Shown here: in pieces, positions 24,201-32,231 of the stretch
Numbering within the stretch: the stretch's first letter is position 1
Layout: each line of letters starts with the position of its first letter
Source: Methylobacterium sp. J-068
GTDB taxonomy: Bacteria; Pseudomonadota; Alphaproteobacteria; Rhizobiales; Beijerinckiaceae
Direction: 5' to 3'
Assembly: GCF_022829445.1 (NCBI RefSeq)
Contig: NZ_JAKSXY010000049.1
Span: forward strand, 62,001 to 126,000
DNA length: 64,000 bases
Notes under the pieces: generated by a model
Seen by the model: only the letters and a program-made list of their open reading frames with translations
What the model was told of the DNA's origin: nothing
Databases searched by the model: none
Translations under genes and position numbers: made by a program

Positions 24201-26936
24201 CTATGAAGCGTCTTCGGCGGCTTCGCTCTCGTCTTCACCTTCGATGTGCTCGACGGAAACCACCCGTTCTGTCTTCTCCGTGTTGAAGACGGTCACGCCC
24301 TGCGAGGCGCGCCCGACGATGCGGATATCGTCAACCGGCACGCGGATGAGCTGGCCGCCATCGGTGACCAGCATGATCTGGTCGGACGGCTGGACCGGGA
24401 AGGAGGCCACGAGGTTGCCGTTGCGCGGGTTCACCCGCATGGCGGTGATGCCCTTGCCGCCGCGGCCGGACGTCCGGTACTCGAAGGACGAACTGCGCTT
24501 GCCGAAGCCGCGCTCGGACAGGGTCAGCACGAACTGCTCGTGGGCGCCCATCTCGTTGTAGCGCTCCAGCGAGATCGCGGTGGCCTCGGCCGTGCCGTCC
24601 TCGGCCTCCGCGCCCGTCTCCTCACCCTCGACGCCGTCGCCGATGACGGCCCGGCGCATCTTGAGATAGCCCGCGCGCTCCTCCGGCGAGGCGTCGAAGG
24701 CATTCAGGATCGTCATCGAGATGACGCGGTCGTCCTTGGCGAGGCTGATGCCGCGCACGCCGGTGGAATCGCGGCCCTTGAAGACGCGCACGTCCTCGAC
24801 GGGGAAGCGGATGCACTGGCCGGCCTGCGTGGTGAGCAGCACGTTCTGGTCCGCCCGGCAGATCTCGACGTGGACGATGTGGTCGCCCGCGTCGAGCTTC
24901 ATCGCGATCTTGCCGGCGCGGTTCACCTGCACGAAGTCCGAGAGCTTGTTGCGCCTCACCCCGCCGCTGGCGGTGGCGAACATCACGTCGAGGGTCTCCC
25001 AGGAGGCCTCGTCCTCGGGCAGCGGCATGATGGTGGTGATGCGCTCGGTGCCGGCATCCATCGAGAGGATGTTGACGAGCGCCTTGCCGCGCGCGTTCGG
25101 CGCCGCCATCGGCAGGCGCCAGACCTTCTCCTTGTAGACCTGACCCTGGTTCGAGAAGAACAGCACCGGCGTGTGGGTGTTGGCCACGAACAGGCGGGTG
25201 ACGAAATCCTCGTCGCGGGTCGCCATCCCCGAGCGGCCCTTGCCGCCCCGGCGCTGGGCCCGGTAGGTCGAGAGCGGAACGCGCTTGACGTAGCCCGCGT
25301 GGGACACGGTGACGACCATGTCCTCGCGCTGGATCAGGTCCTCGTCCTCGACGTTCGAATCCCAATCGAGGATCACGGTGCGGCGCGGGGTGGCGTAGGC
25401 CTCGCGCACCTCCGCGAACTCGTCCTTGACGATGCCCATGATGCGCAGGCGCGAGCGCAGGATGTCGAGGTAATCGGCGATCTCGTCGGCGAGCTTCTTC
25501 AGCTCGTCGCCGATCTCGTCGCGGCCGAGCGCCGTGAGACGCTGCAGGCGCAGGTCGAGGATGGCCCGGGCCTGCACCTCGGAGAGGCGATAGGTGCCGT
25601 CCTCGGCGACGCGGTGGCGCGGATCGTCCACCAGCGCGATCAGCGGCGCGATGTCGTGGGCCGGCCAGTCGCGCGCCATCAGCGCGTCGCGGGCGGTGTT
25701 GGGATCGGGCGAGGTCCGGATCAGGCGGATGACCTCGTCGATGTTGGCGACCGCGATGGCGAGGCCGCACAGGACGTGGGCGCGTTCGCGGGCCTTGTTG
25801 AGCAGAAACTTGGTGCGCCGGGAAACGACCTCCTCGCGGAAGTCGACGAACGCCTGGAGCAGGTCCTTCAGGTTCATCAGCTCGGGGCGGCCGCCGTTCA
25901 GCGCCACCATGTTGCAGCCGAAGGAGGATTGCAGCGGGGTGAAGCGGTAGAGCTGGTTCAGCACCACGTCCGCCATGGCGTCGCGCTTGATCTCGATGAC
26001 GATGCGCATGCCGTCGCGGTCGGATTCATCACGAAGGTCCGAGATTCCTTCGACGCGCTTCTCCTTCACCAGCTCGGCGATCTTCTCCATGAGCGTCGCC
26101 TTGTTCACCTGATACGGGATCTCGGTGAAGATCAGCGCCTCGCGCTCCTTGCGCAGTTCCTCCACGTGGGACTTCGCCCGCATGATGATGGAGCCGCGCC
26201 CCGTGGCATAGGCCTGCCGTGTGCCGGCCCGGCCCAGGATCGAGCCGCCGGTGGGGAAGTCGGGCCCCGGCACGTACTCGGTGAGCTGCTCGATGGAGAG
26301 GCCGGGATCGTCGATCAGCGCGATGCAGGCATCGATCAGCTCGCCGAGATTGTGCGGCGGGATGTTGGTGGCCATGCCGACCGCGATGCCGCCGGCGCCG
26401 TTGACGAGGAGGTTGGGAAAGCGCGCCGGCAGGACGGTCGGCTCCTCGCGCGACTCGTCGTAGTTCGGCTGGAAGTCGACGGTGTTCTTGTCGATGTCGG
26501 CCAAGAGCGCGTTGGCGGGCTTGGCCAGGCGCGATTCGGTGTAGCGCATGGCCGCCGGCGGATCGCCGTCGACGGAGCCGAAATTGCCCTGCCCGTCGAT
26601 GAGCATCAGGCGCATCGAGAAGTCCTGCGCCATGCGGACCAAGGCGTCGTAGATCGATTGGTCGCCGTGCGGATGGTAGAGACCGATCACGTCGCCGACG
26701 ATGCGGGCCGACTTGACGTATTTGCGCTCGGGCAGGTGCCCGCTCTCGTAGGCCGAGTAGAGGATGCGCCGGTGCACCGGCTTGAGGCCGTCGCGCGCGT
26801 CCGGCAGCGCCCGGCTCACGATCACGCTCATAGCGTAATCGAGATAGGAGCGCTTCATCTCGTCGGTGATGGAGACGGGCTTGATGTCGGAGGCGGGCGG
26901 CGGCGTGCCGGCACCCGGAATGTCGTTCTCTGCCAA
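24201..26936 (-). CDS. gyrA: DNA gyrase subunit A
   Basis: Breakage-reunion subunit of gyrase, which introduces negative supercoils. 911 residues from a TTG at 26936 (reading AENDIPGAG after the start). The N-terminal [20 protein letters not shown], the catalytic-tyrosine region, and the GyrA box QRRGGKG that wraps DNA separate it from ParC. The quinolone-resistance region reads [10 protein letters not shown]: the residue equal to E. coli Ser83 is glutamine, while Asp87 is kept. The frame is open up to 26972 but the extension looks non-coding. A C-terminal acidic tail ([13 protein letters not shown]) is present. It lies downstream of ssb with its own intergenic region. Confidence 0.97.
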   Translation of the reverse strand: MAENDIPGAGTPPPASDIKPVSITDEMKRSYLDYAMSVIVSRALPDARDGLKPVHRRILYSAYESGHLPERKYVKSARIVGDVIGLYHPHGDQSIYDALVRMAQDFSMRLMLIDGQGNFGSVDGDPPAAMRYTESRLAKPANALLADIDKNTVDFQPNYDESREEPTVLPARFPNLLVNGAGGIAVGMATNIPPHNLGELIDACIALIDDPGLSIEQLTEYVPGPDFPTGGSILGRAGTRQAYATGRGSIIMRAKSHVEELRKEREALIFTEIPYQVNKATLMEKIAELVKEKRVEGISDLRDESDRDGMRIVIEIKRDAMADVVLNQLYRFTPLQSSFGCNMVALNGGRPELMNLKDLLQAFVDFREEVVSRRTKFLLNKARERAHVLCGLAIAVANIDEVIRLIRTSPDPNTARDALMARDWPAHDIAPLIALVDDPRHRVAEDGTYRLSEVQARAILDLRLQRLTALGRDEIGDELKKLADEIADYLDILRSRLRIMGIVKDEFAEVREAYATPRRTVILDWDSNVEDEDLIQREDMVVTVSHAGYVKRVPLSTYRAQRRGGKGRSGMATRDEDFVTRLFVANTHTPVLFFSNQGQVYKEKVWRLPMAAPNARGKALVNILSMDAGTERITTIMPLPEDEASWETLDVMFATASGGVRRNKLSDFVQVNRAGKIAMKLDAGDHIVHVEICRADQNVLLTTQAGQCIRFPVEDVRVFKGRDSTGVRGISLAKDDRVISMTILNAFDASPEERAGYLKMRRAVIGDGVEGEETGAEAEDGTAEATAISLERYNEMGAHEQFVLTLSERGFGKRSSSFEYRTSGRGGKGITAMRVNPRNGNLVASFPVQPSDQIMLVTDGGQLIRVPVDDIRIVGRASQGVTVFNTEKTERVVSVEHIEGEDESEAAEDAS

Positions 26937-27250
26937 GGTCTTCGGTCTCTGCTGGTACGAGGCCCGGAGCACCGGCGGCGGCTGTCAGCCGCGCCCGCTC
27001 ACGGGGTTGTTGCGCGCGTCTCCGGCAGGGGCACCGAACCGCGCTGGAACCTGCCCGAACCCATAGCACATCGGATCGGCCCGGGCCAGAAAAGCGCCCT
27101 TAACCCTCTGGCAACCAACGACTTGCCCGCAGGATTCCGCCGGGCGCCCCGGCGCCCGTCCGGCGGTCCGGCCCCCAGGGCGCTCGAAAACGAACGGGCG
27201 CGGCCCCGATGGAGCCGCGCCCGTGATCGCCGTCGAGGATGCGACGCTCC
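26937..27250. other. Intergenic region between ssb and gyrA
   Basis: About 310 bp. The ssb-proximal end holds the ssb terminator. The rest presumably carries the gyrA promoter, but no convincing -35/-10 pair stands out. No gene seen. Confidence 0.5.
27187..27224 (-). terminator. Rho-independent terminator of ssb
   Basis: ACGGGCGCGGC and GCCGCGCCCGT (27194-27204 and 27214-27224) form an 11-bp perfect stem with a 9-base loop. On the minus strand TCGTTTTC follows directly. It ends 27 bp after the ssb stop. Confidence 0.8.
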
Positions 27251-27835
27251 CTAGAACGGAATGTCGTCGTCGAGGTCGTAGTTCGGCTTCGAGCCGCCAC
27301 CGCCGCCGCCGCCGGAGGGGCGCCGGTCGCCGCCGCCGGAGGGGCGGCCACCACCGCCGCCGCCGTACTCCCCACCCCGGTCGCCGCCGCGTCCACCGCC
27401 GCCGCCGCCACCGCCGCCGAAATCGCCGCCCCGGCTGATCTGGCCGCCGCTCTCCTCGTCCATGCCCATCTCGCCGCCGCCGCTGCGGCCGTCGAGGAGG
27501 GTGAGTTCACCCCGGAAGCGCTGGAGCACGACTTCGGTGGTGTACTTCTCGACGCCGGACTGGTCCGCCCATTTGCGGGTCTGGAGCTGGCCCTCGATGT
27601 AGACCTTCGAGCCCTTGCGCAGGTACTGCTCGGCCACGCGGGCGAGGTTCTCGTTGTAGATCACGACCGAGTGCCACTCGGTCTTCTCCTTGCGCTCGCC
27701 CGACATCTTGTCCTTCCAGGACTCCGATGTGGCGATGCGCAGGTTCACCACCGGATCGCCCGAGGCGAGGCGCCGCGTCTCGGGGTCGCGCCCGAGATTG
27801 CCCACCAGGATCACCTTGTTCACGCTGCCGGCCAT
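27251..27835 (-). CDS. ssb: Single-stranded DNA-binding protein
   Basis: Coats single-stranded DNA in replication, repair and recombination. 194 residues: an OB fold (about 1-110, [33 protein letters not shown]), a glycine-rich linker with runs of eight or nine glycines, and the acidic protein-docking tip DDDIPF. The linker DNA is a long run of GCC/GCG-type triplets that may be prone to slippage. A LexA-type box lies about 160 bp upstream, suggesting SOS control. uvrA, the usual divergent neighbour, is not here. Confidence 0.97.
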   Translation of the reverse strand: MAGSVNKVILVGNLGRDPETRRLASGDPVVNLRIATSESWKDKMSGERKEKTEWHSVVIYNENLARVAEQYLRKGSKVYIEGQLQTRKWADQSGVEKYTTEVVLQRFRGELTLLDGRSGGGEMGMDEESGGQISRGGDFGGGGGGGGGRGGDRGGEYGGGGGGRPSGGGDRRPSGGGGGGGSKPNYDLDDDIPF

Positions 27836-27995
27836 GCCGCTCTCTCCTGCCGATCGATCTCACTGTGCGCCGCAAGGCTCCCGGACCCTTCATCCGGACA
27901 CCCGCGATCCCGCCTTCATGAGCTTCCGAAGCGTCGGCGGCAATCGCGGTCGAGCGACTGTCCCCGAGACTCCCAGGGACTCGGCGCACCTGAAT

Positions 27996-28010
27996 GTTCT
28001 ATATTTGTTC
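27996..28010. promoter_or_regulatory. Candidate LexA (SOS) box upstream of ssb
   Basis: GTTC-TATATTT-GTTC exactly matches the alphaproteobacterial LexA direct repeat GTTC-N7-GTTC. It sits in an AT-rich patch between the ssb start (27835) and the stop of the oxidoreductase gene (28090), so ssb is the only gene it could control nearby. Distance to the start codon is about 160 bp. Confidence 0.55.
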
Positions 28011-28050
28011 CATCTCAAGGGCAAGACACCCTTCCGTGAGCGAAGTGCCA

Positions 28051-28082
28051 GTTGAGGGACTCGCCGGTTGAGGGACTTGCCG
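28051..28082. repeat. 16-bp tandem repeat, two copies
   Basis: GTTGAGGGACTCGCCG (28051-28066) is followed directly by GTTGAGGGACTTGCCG (28067-28082), one mismatch. It lies 8 bp beyond the oxidoreductase stop. Confidence 0.8.
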
Positions 28083-28089
28083 GCTTCGT

Positions 28090-29106
28090 TCACCCGATGC
28101 GGACGATGAGCTTGCCGAAGTTCCGGCCCTTCAGAAGGCCGGCGAAGGCTTCCGGCGCGTTCTCCAGGCCGTCGACGATGTCCTCCCGGTGGACGATCAG
28201 CCCGTCGCGCAGCCAGCCGCCGACCTCGCTCAGGAATTCCGGTTCCTGCGCGGCGAAGTCCCAGACGATGAAGCCCTGGAGGTGCAGGCGCTTCGACAGG
28301 ACCGCCCGCATCAGGACCGGCACGCGGTCGGGGCCGGGCGGCAATTCGGTGGCGCTGTATCCGGAGACGAGGCCGCAGACGGGCACGCGGGCGAAGTTGT
28401 TCAGGAGCGGCAGCACCGCATCGAACACCGCGCCGCCGACATTCTCGAAATAGACGTCGATGCCGCTCGGGCAGGCCGCCGCCAGCGTGTCGGGAAAATC
28501 CTCGGCGCGATGGTCGATGGCGGCGTCGAAGCCGAGCGTGTCGACGAGGTAGGCGCATTTCTCGGGCCCGCCCGCGATGCCGACCGCCCGGGCACCCTTG
28601 CGCTTGGCGATCTGCCCGACGAGGGAGCCGACCGGACCGGCGGCGGCGGCCACCACGACGGTCTCGCCGGCCTTCGGCCGGCCGATGTTGAGGAGGCCCG
28701 TATAGGCCGTCATGCCGGGCATGCCTAGGACGCCCAGCGCGGTGGTGACGGGGGCCGCCGCCGGATCGAGCCGGCGCAGGCCGCGCCCGTCCGAGATCGC
28801 GAAATCCTGCCAGCCGCCGAAGCCCACCACGGTCTCGCCGACCCGGTAGTCGGGATGGTGCGAGGCGACGACCTCCGCCACGGTGGCACCCACCATGGTC
28901 TCGCCGATGGCGACGGGCTCGGCGTAGGATTTCGCGGCGCTCATGCGCCCGCGCATGTAGGGGTCGAGGGAAAGATAGCGGTTGGCGAGGAGCACTTCTC
29001 CCTCCCGCGCCACCGGCATCCGCGTCTCCTCCAGGCGGAAATGCGAAGGGTTCGGTTCACCGTGCGGACGGGCGGCCAGGACGATACGGCGATTCGCGGT
29101 GGTCAT
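28090..29106 (-). CDS. NADP-dependent oxidoreductase, MDR family (CurA-like)
   Basis: 338 residues of the zinc-free medium-chain dehydrogenase/reductase group that reduces double bonds of enones, such as CurA and leukotriene B4 dehydrogenase. N-terminal NRRIVLAARPHGEPN and YLSLDPYMRGRM, the dinucleotide motif AAAGPVGSLVGQIAKRKGAR and VYFENVGG are characteristic. ATG at 29106 is the accepted start position of the family; the long upstream extension of the frame is not coding. It is divergent from a DUF4174 gene with 178 bp between them. Physiological substrate unknown. Confidence 0.9.
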   Translation of the reverse strand: MTTANRRIVLAARPHGEPNPSHFRLEETRMPVAREGEVLLANRYLSLDPYMRGRMSAAKSYAEPVAIGETMVGATVAEVVASHHPDYRVGETVVGFGGWQDFAISDGRGLRRLDPAAAPVTTALGVLGMPGMTAYTGLLNIGRPKAGETVVVAAAAGPVGSLVGQIAKRKGARAVGIAGGPEKCAYLVDTLGFDAAIDHRAEDFPDTLAAACPSGIDVYFENVGGAVFDAVLPLLNNFARVPVCGLVSGYSATELPPGPDRVPVLMRAVLSKRLHLQGFIVWDFAAQEPEFLSEVGGWLRDGLIVHREDIVDGLENAPEAFAGLLKGRNFGKLIVRIG

Positions 29107-29284
29107 GGGGGCTCCGGGGTTGGGCACTTGTGCGGGCACGATCAGGGATGCGCGGCCAGTCGGACGGTCCCAGACAGATGGGACGAGCCCGCCCGATGAC
29201 AATTCCGCGCGGGCTCCCCGCGTGGGGGGTGTGCGTTGTCCGGGATGGATGCGTTCGCATCGCGAAGCGCGGGGAGACTCAAGG

Positions 29285-29758
29285 ATGACGGGTCGTGGGT
29301 GGGTGATGGGCGCGACGCTGCTCGGTGTCGGTGCGGCGCAGGCCGCGGAGAATCCGCCGGCACGCCACCAGTGGCGTTCGCGGGTCCTGGTGATTTCGGC
29401 GCCGGAACGGAACGACCCGAAGCTCGCCGCGCAGCGGGCCGCCTTCGAGAAGGTGCGCGACGGTCTGAAGGAGCGGGACCTCGTCACCCTGGAAGCCGTG
29501 GGCGACGGCGCGGCCGCGAGGGATCTGCGGGCCAGGCTGAAGCTGCCGGCAGATGCCTTCCGCGTCGTCCTGATCGGCAAGGATGGGGGCACCAAGCGCA
29601 CCGAGGCGGTGCCGCTGACCGCCGACGCTCTGTTCGAGACCATCGACGCGATGCCGATGCGGCAGGACGAGAAACGGCGCAGAAACCTTGGACGTGGGCC
29701 GGATTCAACGAAAAAGGGGCCGCGCCAGGCGGCCCCTCGATCAGGATCGGAGTACTAA
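29285..29758 (+). CDS. DUF4174-domain secreted protein
   Basis: 157 residues. A signal peptide (MTGRGWVMGATLLGVGAAQA) leads into a thioredoxin-fold-like domain: RSRVLVISAPERNDPKLAAQ, later FRVVLIGKDGGTKRTE. This resembles the DUF4174 family, whose function is unknown; the cysteines of thioredoxin are absent. The last 30 codons run through the terminator hairpin of the convergent glycine-rich gene and give a basic low-complexity tail (DSTKKGPRQAAPR), so the natural C-terminus may have been lost or extended. AAGG stands just before the ATG. Confidence 0.7.
   Translation: MTGRGWVMGATLLGVGAAQAAENPPARHQWRSRVLVISAPERNDPKLAAQRAAFEKVRDGLKERDLVTLEAVGDGAAARDLRARLKLPADAFRVVLIGKDGGTKRTEAVPLTADALFETIDAMPMRQDEKRRRNLGRGPDSTKKGPRQAAPRSGSEY
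29711..29737 (-). terminator. Rho-independent terminator of the glycine-rich gene
   Basis: AGGGGCCGC and GCGGCCCCT form a 9-bp stem with a 5-base loop, followed on the minus strand by TTTTT. It lies inside the coding end of the convergent DUF4174 gene. Confidence 0.75.
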
Positions 29759-29765
29759 GCGCCGA

Positions 29766-30254
29766 TCAGTAGCAACGCTCGACCAGCACGCGGCGGTAGC
29801 CGTAGGGCGTCCATCGGACGCGCGGAACCGTGTAGCAGCCGCCGCCGTAGCCGTAATCATAGGCCCCGTAGCCGACGGGCGCGTAGCCGCCGCCATAGCC
29901 GTATCCGTAGCCCGGACCATAGCCTCCGTAGAGACCGCCCGCCGCCAGACCGAGGCCGACGCCGAGGCCCAAGCCGCCGAGACCGTAGCCGTAGCCACGC
30001 CCGTATCCGCGACCATAGTAGCCGCCACGATAGCCGCCGAACCCACCCCGGTAGCCACCGAAGCCCGCGTTGCGGAAGCCGCCACCGAAGCCACCCCGAT
30101 AGCCGCCGAAGCCGCCACGGAACCCACCGCCGCCACCGTGGAAGCCACCGCCGTGGAACCCGCCACCACCGAACCCGCCGCGCGCCTCGGCCGTGGCCGG
30201 GATCATCGCGAGCGCGCCGAGCATCGCTGCCGAGGCCAGAACAACTCGTTTCAT
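29766..30254 (-). CDS. Secreted glycine/tyrosine-rich repeat protein
   Basis: 162 residues. A signal peptide (KRVVLASAAMLGALAMIPAT, cut near AEA-RG) is followed by about 110 residues built of GGF, GGYRGGF and GYGYG repeats, nearly half glycine. A short C-terminal part (about 140-162, PRVRWTPYGYRRVLVERC) has two cysteines. Such proteins are common in Methylobacterium and Bradyrhizobium and may form surface or matrix material; the function is unknown. ATG at 30254 follows GGAGACGATGTG. The upstream in-frame ATG lacks a signal peptide. Confidence 0.75.
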   Translation of the reverse strand: MKRVVLASAAMLGALAMIPATAEARGGFGGGGFHGGGFHGGGGGFRGGFGGYRGGFGGGFRNAGFGGYRGGFGGYRGGYYGRGYGRGYGYGLGGLGLGVGLGLAAGGLYGGYGPGYGYGYGGGYAPVGYGAYDYGYGGGCYTVPRVRWTPYGYRRVLVERCY

Positions 30255-30486
30255 CACATCGTCTCCGAGAGAAGCCGAAACGTCCCCTTCAGCGCTAAAA
30301 CGCGGTGGTGCCGAAAACGGTTCATGGACGTTTTGCCTCTCCCGCATTCGTGATGACCGTTGAGGTGCCGGCGCTCCCGATGCCGGCCTTGAAATTGCGG
30401 CGGGTTTCGGGCGAGGGAGCGTGGCCGGCCGACGCGGTCCCTCGGTGAGCCTCGGGCCCGGCTGACGTGGGTGATGGACGTGGGTG

Positions 30487-31287
30487 ATGATGGTGCAGAA
30501 CGTCGCGTCGACCCGGTTTCGCGTCCGCTTGTCTCCGCTCCGGGCGCTTCTCGGCGCGGCCTGGATTGGACTGGCACTCGTCGGCGACGCCGGCGCCGCG
30601 CCGGCTTCCGCTCCTGTCCCCGCCCCTTGCCGCGCCGTTCAGGCGGAGGGCGAAGCCTACACGGTCTGCACCGTCGATCTGCGCCGCGAGCGGGTGCGGG
30701 TGTTCTGGCTCGGTGCCGACGGCCTGCCCTATTCCTCACTGTCGACGCTGGCCGAGAAACAGGGGCCCAAGCTGCGCTTTGCCATGAATGCGGGCATGTA
30801 CGACAAGGGCCAGGCTCCGGTCGGCCTCTATGTCGAGGACGGGCGTGAGCTGAAAGGGGTCTCCACCGCAAACGGCCCCGGCAACTTCCATCTCAAGCCG
30901 AACGGCATCTTCTGGGTGAAGGGCGACCGGGCCGGTGTGATGGAGACGGGCCGCTACCTGCGCAGCCTCCCGAAGCCGGACTTCGCCACGCAATCGGGGC
31001 CGATGCTGGTGGTGGACGGTCACATCCACCCGAAGATCTCCGCAGACGGTCCGAGCCAGAAGATCCGCAACGGCGTCGGCGTGCGCGACGATGGCCGCAC
31101 GGCCGTGTTCGCGATCTCCGAACGGCCCGTGAGTTTCGGGGCCTTCGCCCGCCTGTTCAAGGACACGCTCGGCTGCCGCAACGCCCTGTTTCTCGATGGC
31201 AGCGTGTCGAGCCTCTACGCGCCCTCGATGAATCGCCAGGACCTCAGCCGTCCGCTGGGCCCGATGGTCGGGGCCGTGGCGCGCTGA
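30487..31287 (+). CDS. Phosphodiester glycosidase (NAGPA-domain) family protein
   Basis: 266 residues. The N-terminal 40 hold a signal peptide (SPLRALLGAAWIGLALVGDA). The domain (about 55-260) matches the NAGPA/exopolysaccharide-type family with KLRFAMNAGMYDKGQAPVGL, the KPNGIFWV turn, FATQSGPMLVVDGHIHP, RNGVGVRDDGRTAVFAIS and the C-terminal NALFLDGSVSSLYAP. In animals this fold uncovers mannose 6-phosphate; bacterial members act on envelope or exopolysaccharide glycans of unknown identity. Two ATG codons (30487, 30490) follow a GTG; the first ATG is used. It is divergent from the glycine-rich gene. Confidence 0.85.
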   Translation: MMVQNVASTRFRVRLSPLRALLGAAWIGLALVGDAGAAPASAPVPAPCRAVQAEGEAYTVCTVDLRRERVRVFWLGADGLPYSSLSTLAEKQGPKLRFAMNAGMYDKGQAPVGLYVEDGRELKGVSTANGPGNFHLKPNGIFWVKGDRAGVMETGRYLRSLPKPDFATQSGPMLVVDGHIHPKISADGPSQKIRNGVGVRDDGRTAVFAISERPVSFGAFARLFKDTLGCRNALFLDGSVSSLYAPSMNRQDLSRPLGPMVGAVAR

Positions 31288-31290
31288 GAT

Positions 31291-31318
31291 CGTCTTCCGC
31301 TCGATCGAGCGGAAGACG
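31291..31318. repeat. 28-bp perfect palindrome between convergent genes
   Basis: CGTCTTCCGCTCGA and its exact complement meet without a loop, three bases after the NAGPA-family stop and 8 bp before the stop of the convergent gene. As RNA it would fold into a 12-bp stem on either strand. No T-run, so a bidirectional terminator or an operator-like site are both possible. Confidence 0.75.
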
Positions 31319-31325
31319 GTCCCGC

Positions 31326-31640
31326 TCAGGCATCGTCCTCGCGGCCGAAGACCTCGCCTTCCTCGGCGAGGCGTGCATCGGCTTCGTCGCTCCTCAGGAC
31401 CTGAAGGGCGCGGAACTGCCGCAGCAGGCCGCGCAGGCGGATATTCGCCTCGGAGCAATCCGCCGCGGGCTCGGTGCCGTCCGATCCCGCCTCGCCCGGG
31501 GCGCAGCCCTCGATGGTCTCGGCCGTCTGCCGGTCGACGGCGGCCCGGTCCGCCGCGCTCAGACCGTCGAGGTCGCCGAAGCCGAGTTCCAGGGCGATCA
31601 GTTCGGCGATCTCGCGCCGCTTGGCCTCGAGCTCGGACAT
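31326..31640 (-). CDS. Hypothetical acidic helical protein
   Basis: 104 residues, acidic, predicted almost fully helical (SELEAKRREIAELIALELGF, then RLRGLLRQFRALQVLRS). No membrane segment, signal or family that I recognise. It is the last of four closely spaced minus-strand genes that begin with the old yellow enzyme, so co-transcription is likely. The 28-bp palindrome ends the group. Confidence 0.55.
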   Translation of the reverse strand: MSELEAKRREIAELIALELGFGDLDGLSAADRAAVDRQTAETIEGCAPGEAGSDGTEPAADCSEANIRLRGLLRQFRALQVLRSDEADARLAEEGEVFGREDDA

Positions 31641-31665
31641 GGACCCCTCCCGTTTTTCCGTCTCT

Positions 31666-31833
31666 CTACAGAACCGTGAGCGCCTTCAGGTCGATCCACG
31701 CTTCCTGCTCGTCGCCGTCGACGTCCCCATCGACGAACCAGCGGCAGAGGGCGCGGTCGCCCTCCACCGCCACCACCGTCATGGTCGCCTCGTTGTCGTC
31801 GGAGGCGACGTAATCGCCGGCCTTGATGTCCAT
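31666..31833 (-). CDS. Small DUF2158/YodC-like protein
   Basis: 55 residues, too short for common gene finders. It reads MDIKAGDYVASDDNEATMTV and continues to CRWFVDGDVDGDEQEAWIDL. The shape, a KxGDxV opening, a central VEGDRALCRWF and a final L-Q/K-AL, fits the YodC/DUF2158 family of small beta-barrel proteins of unknown role. It lies 25 bp upstream of the helical gene and 36 bp after the next one. Family match from memory, moderately sure. Confidence 0.7.
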   Translation of the reverse strand: MDIKAGDYVASDDNEATMTVVAVEGDRALCRWFVDGDVDGDEQEAWIDLKALTVL

Positions 31834-31869
31834 CGACGTCCTCTTCGCGTGTGAGACTCGGCTGTCTGT

Positions 31870-32229
31870 TCAGGCGCGTTTCGCCCGCTTGCCGAAGGCG
31901 ACCGAGAGGCGCGCGCGGACACCTTCCGGGATCTCGGTCTGCGATTCGACCCGTACGGCGGGCATCTCGGCGCCGATCGTGCTCGCGGGATCGAAGTCGA
32001 AGCGGAGATGGCGCAGCCCGAGTTCCAGCCCGGTGACGCCGTCCGACTGCGTCAGGTCCTCGCCGAACACCTCGATCAGCGGCCCGTCCGGGTCGCCCTT
32101 CTCGATCTGGATGATGAAGTAGCCGGCCGGCTCCTCCTCGTCGTCGGCTCCCGAGATCAGGGTGATGCCGTTCTCGATGTCGAGGCGCACCCGCTCCACC
32201 GTGAAGGTCGTGACGTCGTCGTCGTCCAT
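31870..32229 (-). CDS. Hypothetical protein in the OYE operon
   Basis: 119 residues, acidic at the start (MDDDDVTTF) and basic at the end (FGKRAKRA). Beta-strand-like segments dominate: VERVRLDIENGITLISG, GYFIIQIEKGD, LELGLRHLRFDFDP. I recognise no family. The start codon lies 2 bp after the stop of the old yellow enzyme gene, which is strong evidence for coupled translation. Confidence 0.65.
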   Translation of the reverse strand: MDDDDVTTFTVERVRLDIENGITLISGADDEEEPAGYFIIQIEKGDPDGPLIEVFGEDLTQSDGVTGLELGLRHLRFDFDPASTIGAEMPAVRVESQTEIPEGVRARLSVAFGKRAKRA

Positions 32230-32231
32230 GC

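Noticed and set aside
24246..27254. 1002-codon open frame on the plus strand opposite gyrA
   Set aside because: Antisense shadow of gyrA and ssb; no recognisable domain, while the minus strand encodes complete GyrA.
27270..27480. GCC/GGC triplet tract resembling a microsatellite
   Set aside because: It encodes the glycine-rich linker of SSB; the repeats follow from amino-acid composition.
29900..30180. Dense short repeats resembling a CRISPR or satellite
   Set aside because: No constant repeat-spacer pattern; they encode GGF/GYG motifs of the glycine-rich protein.
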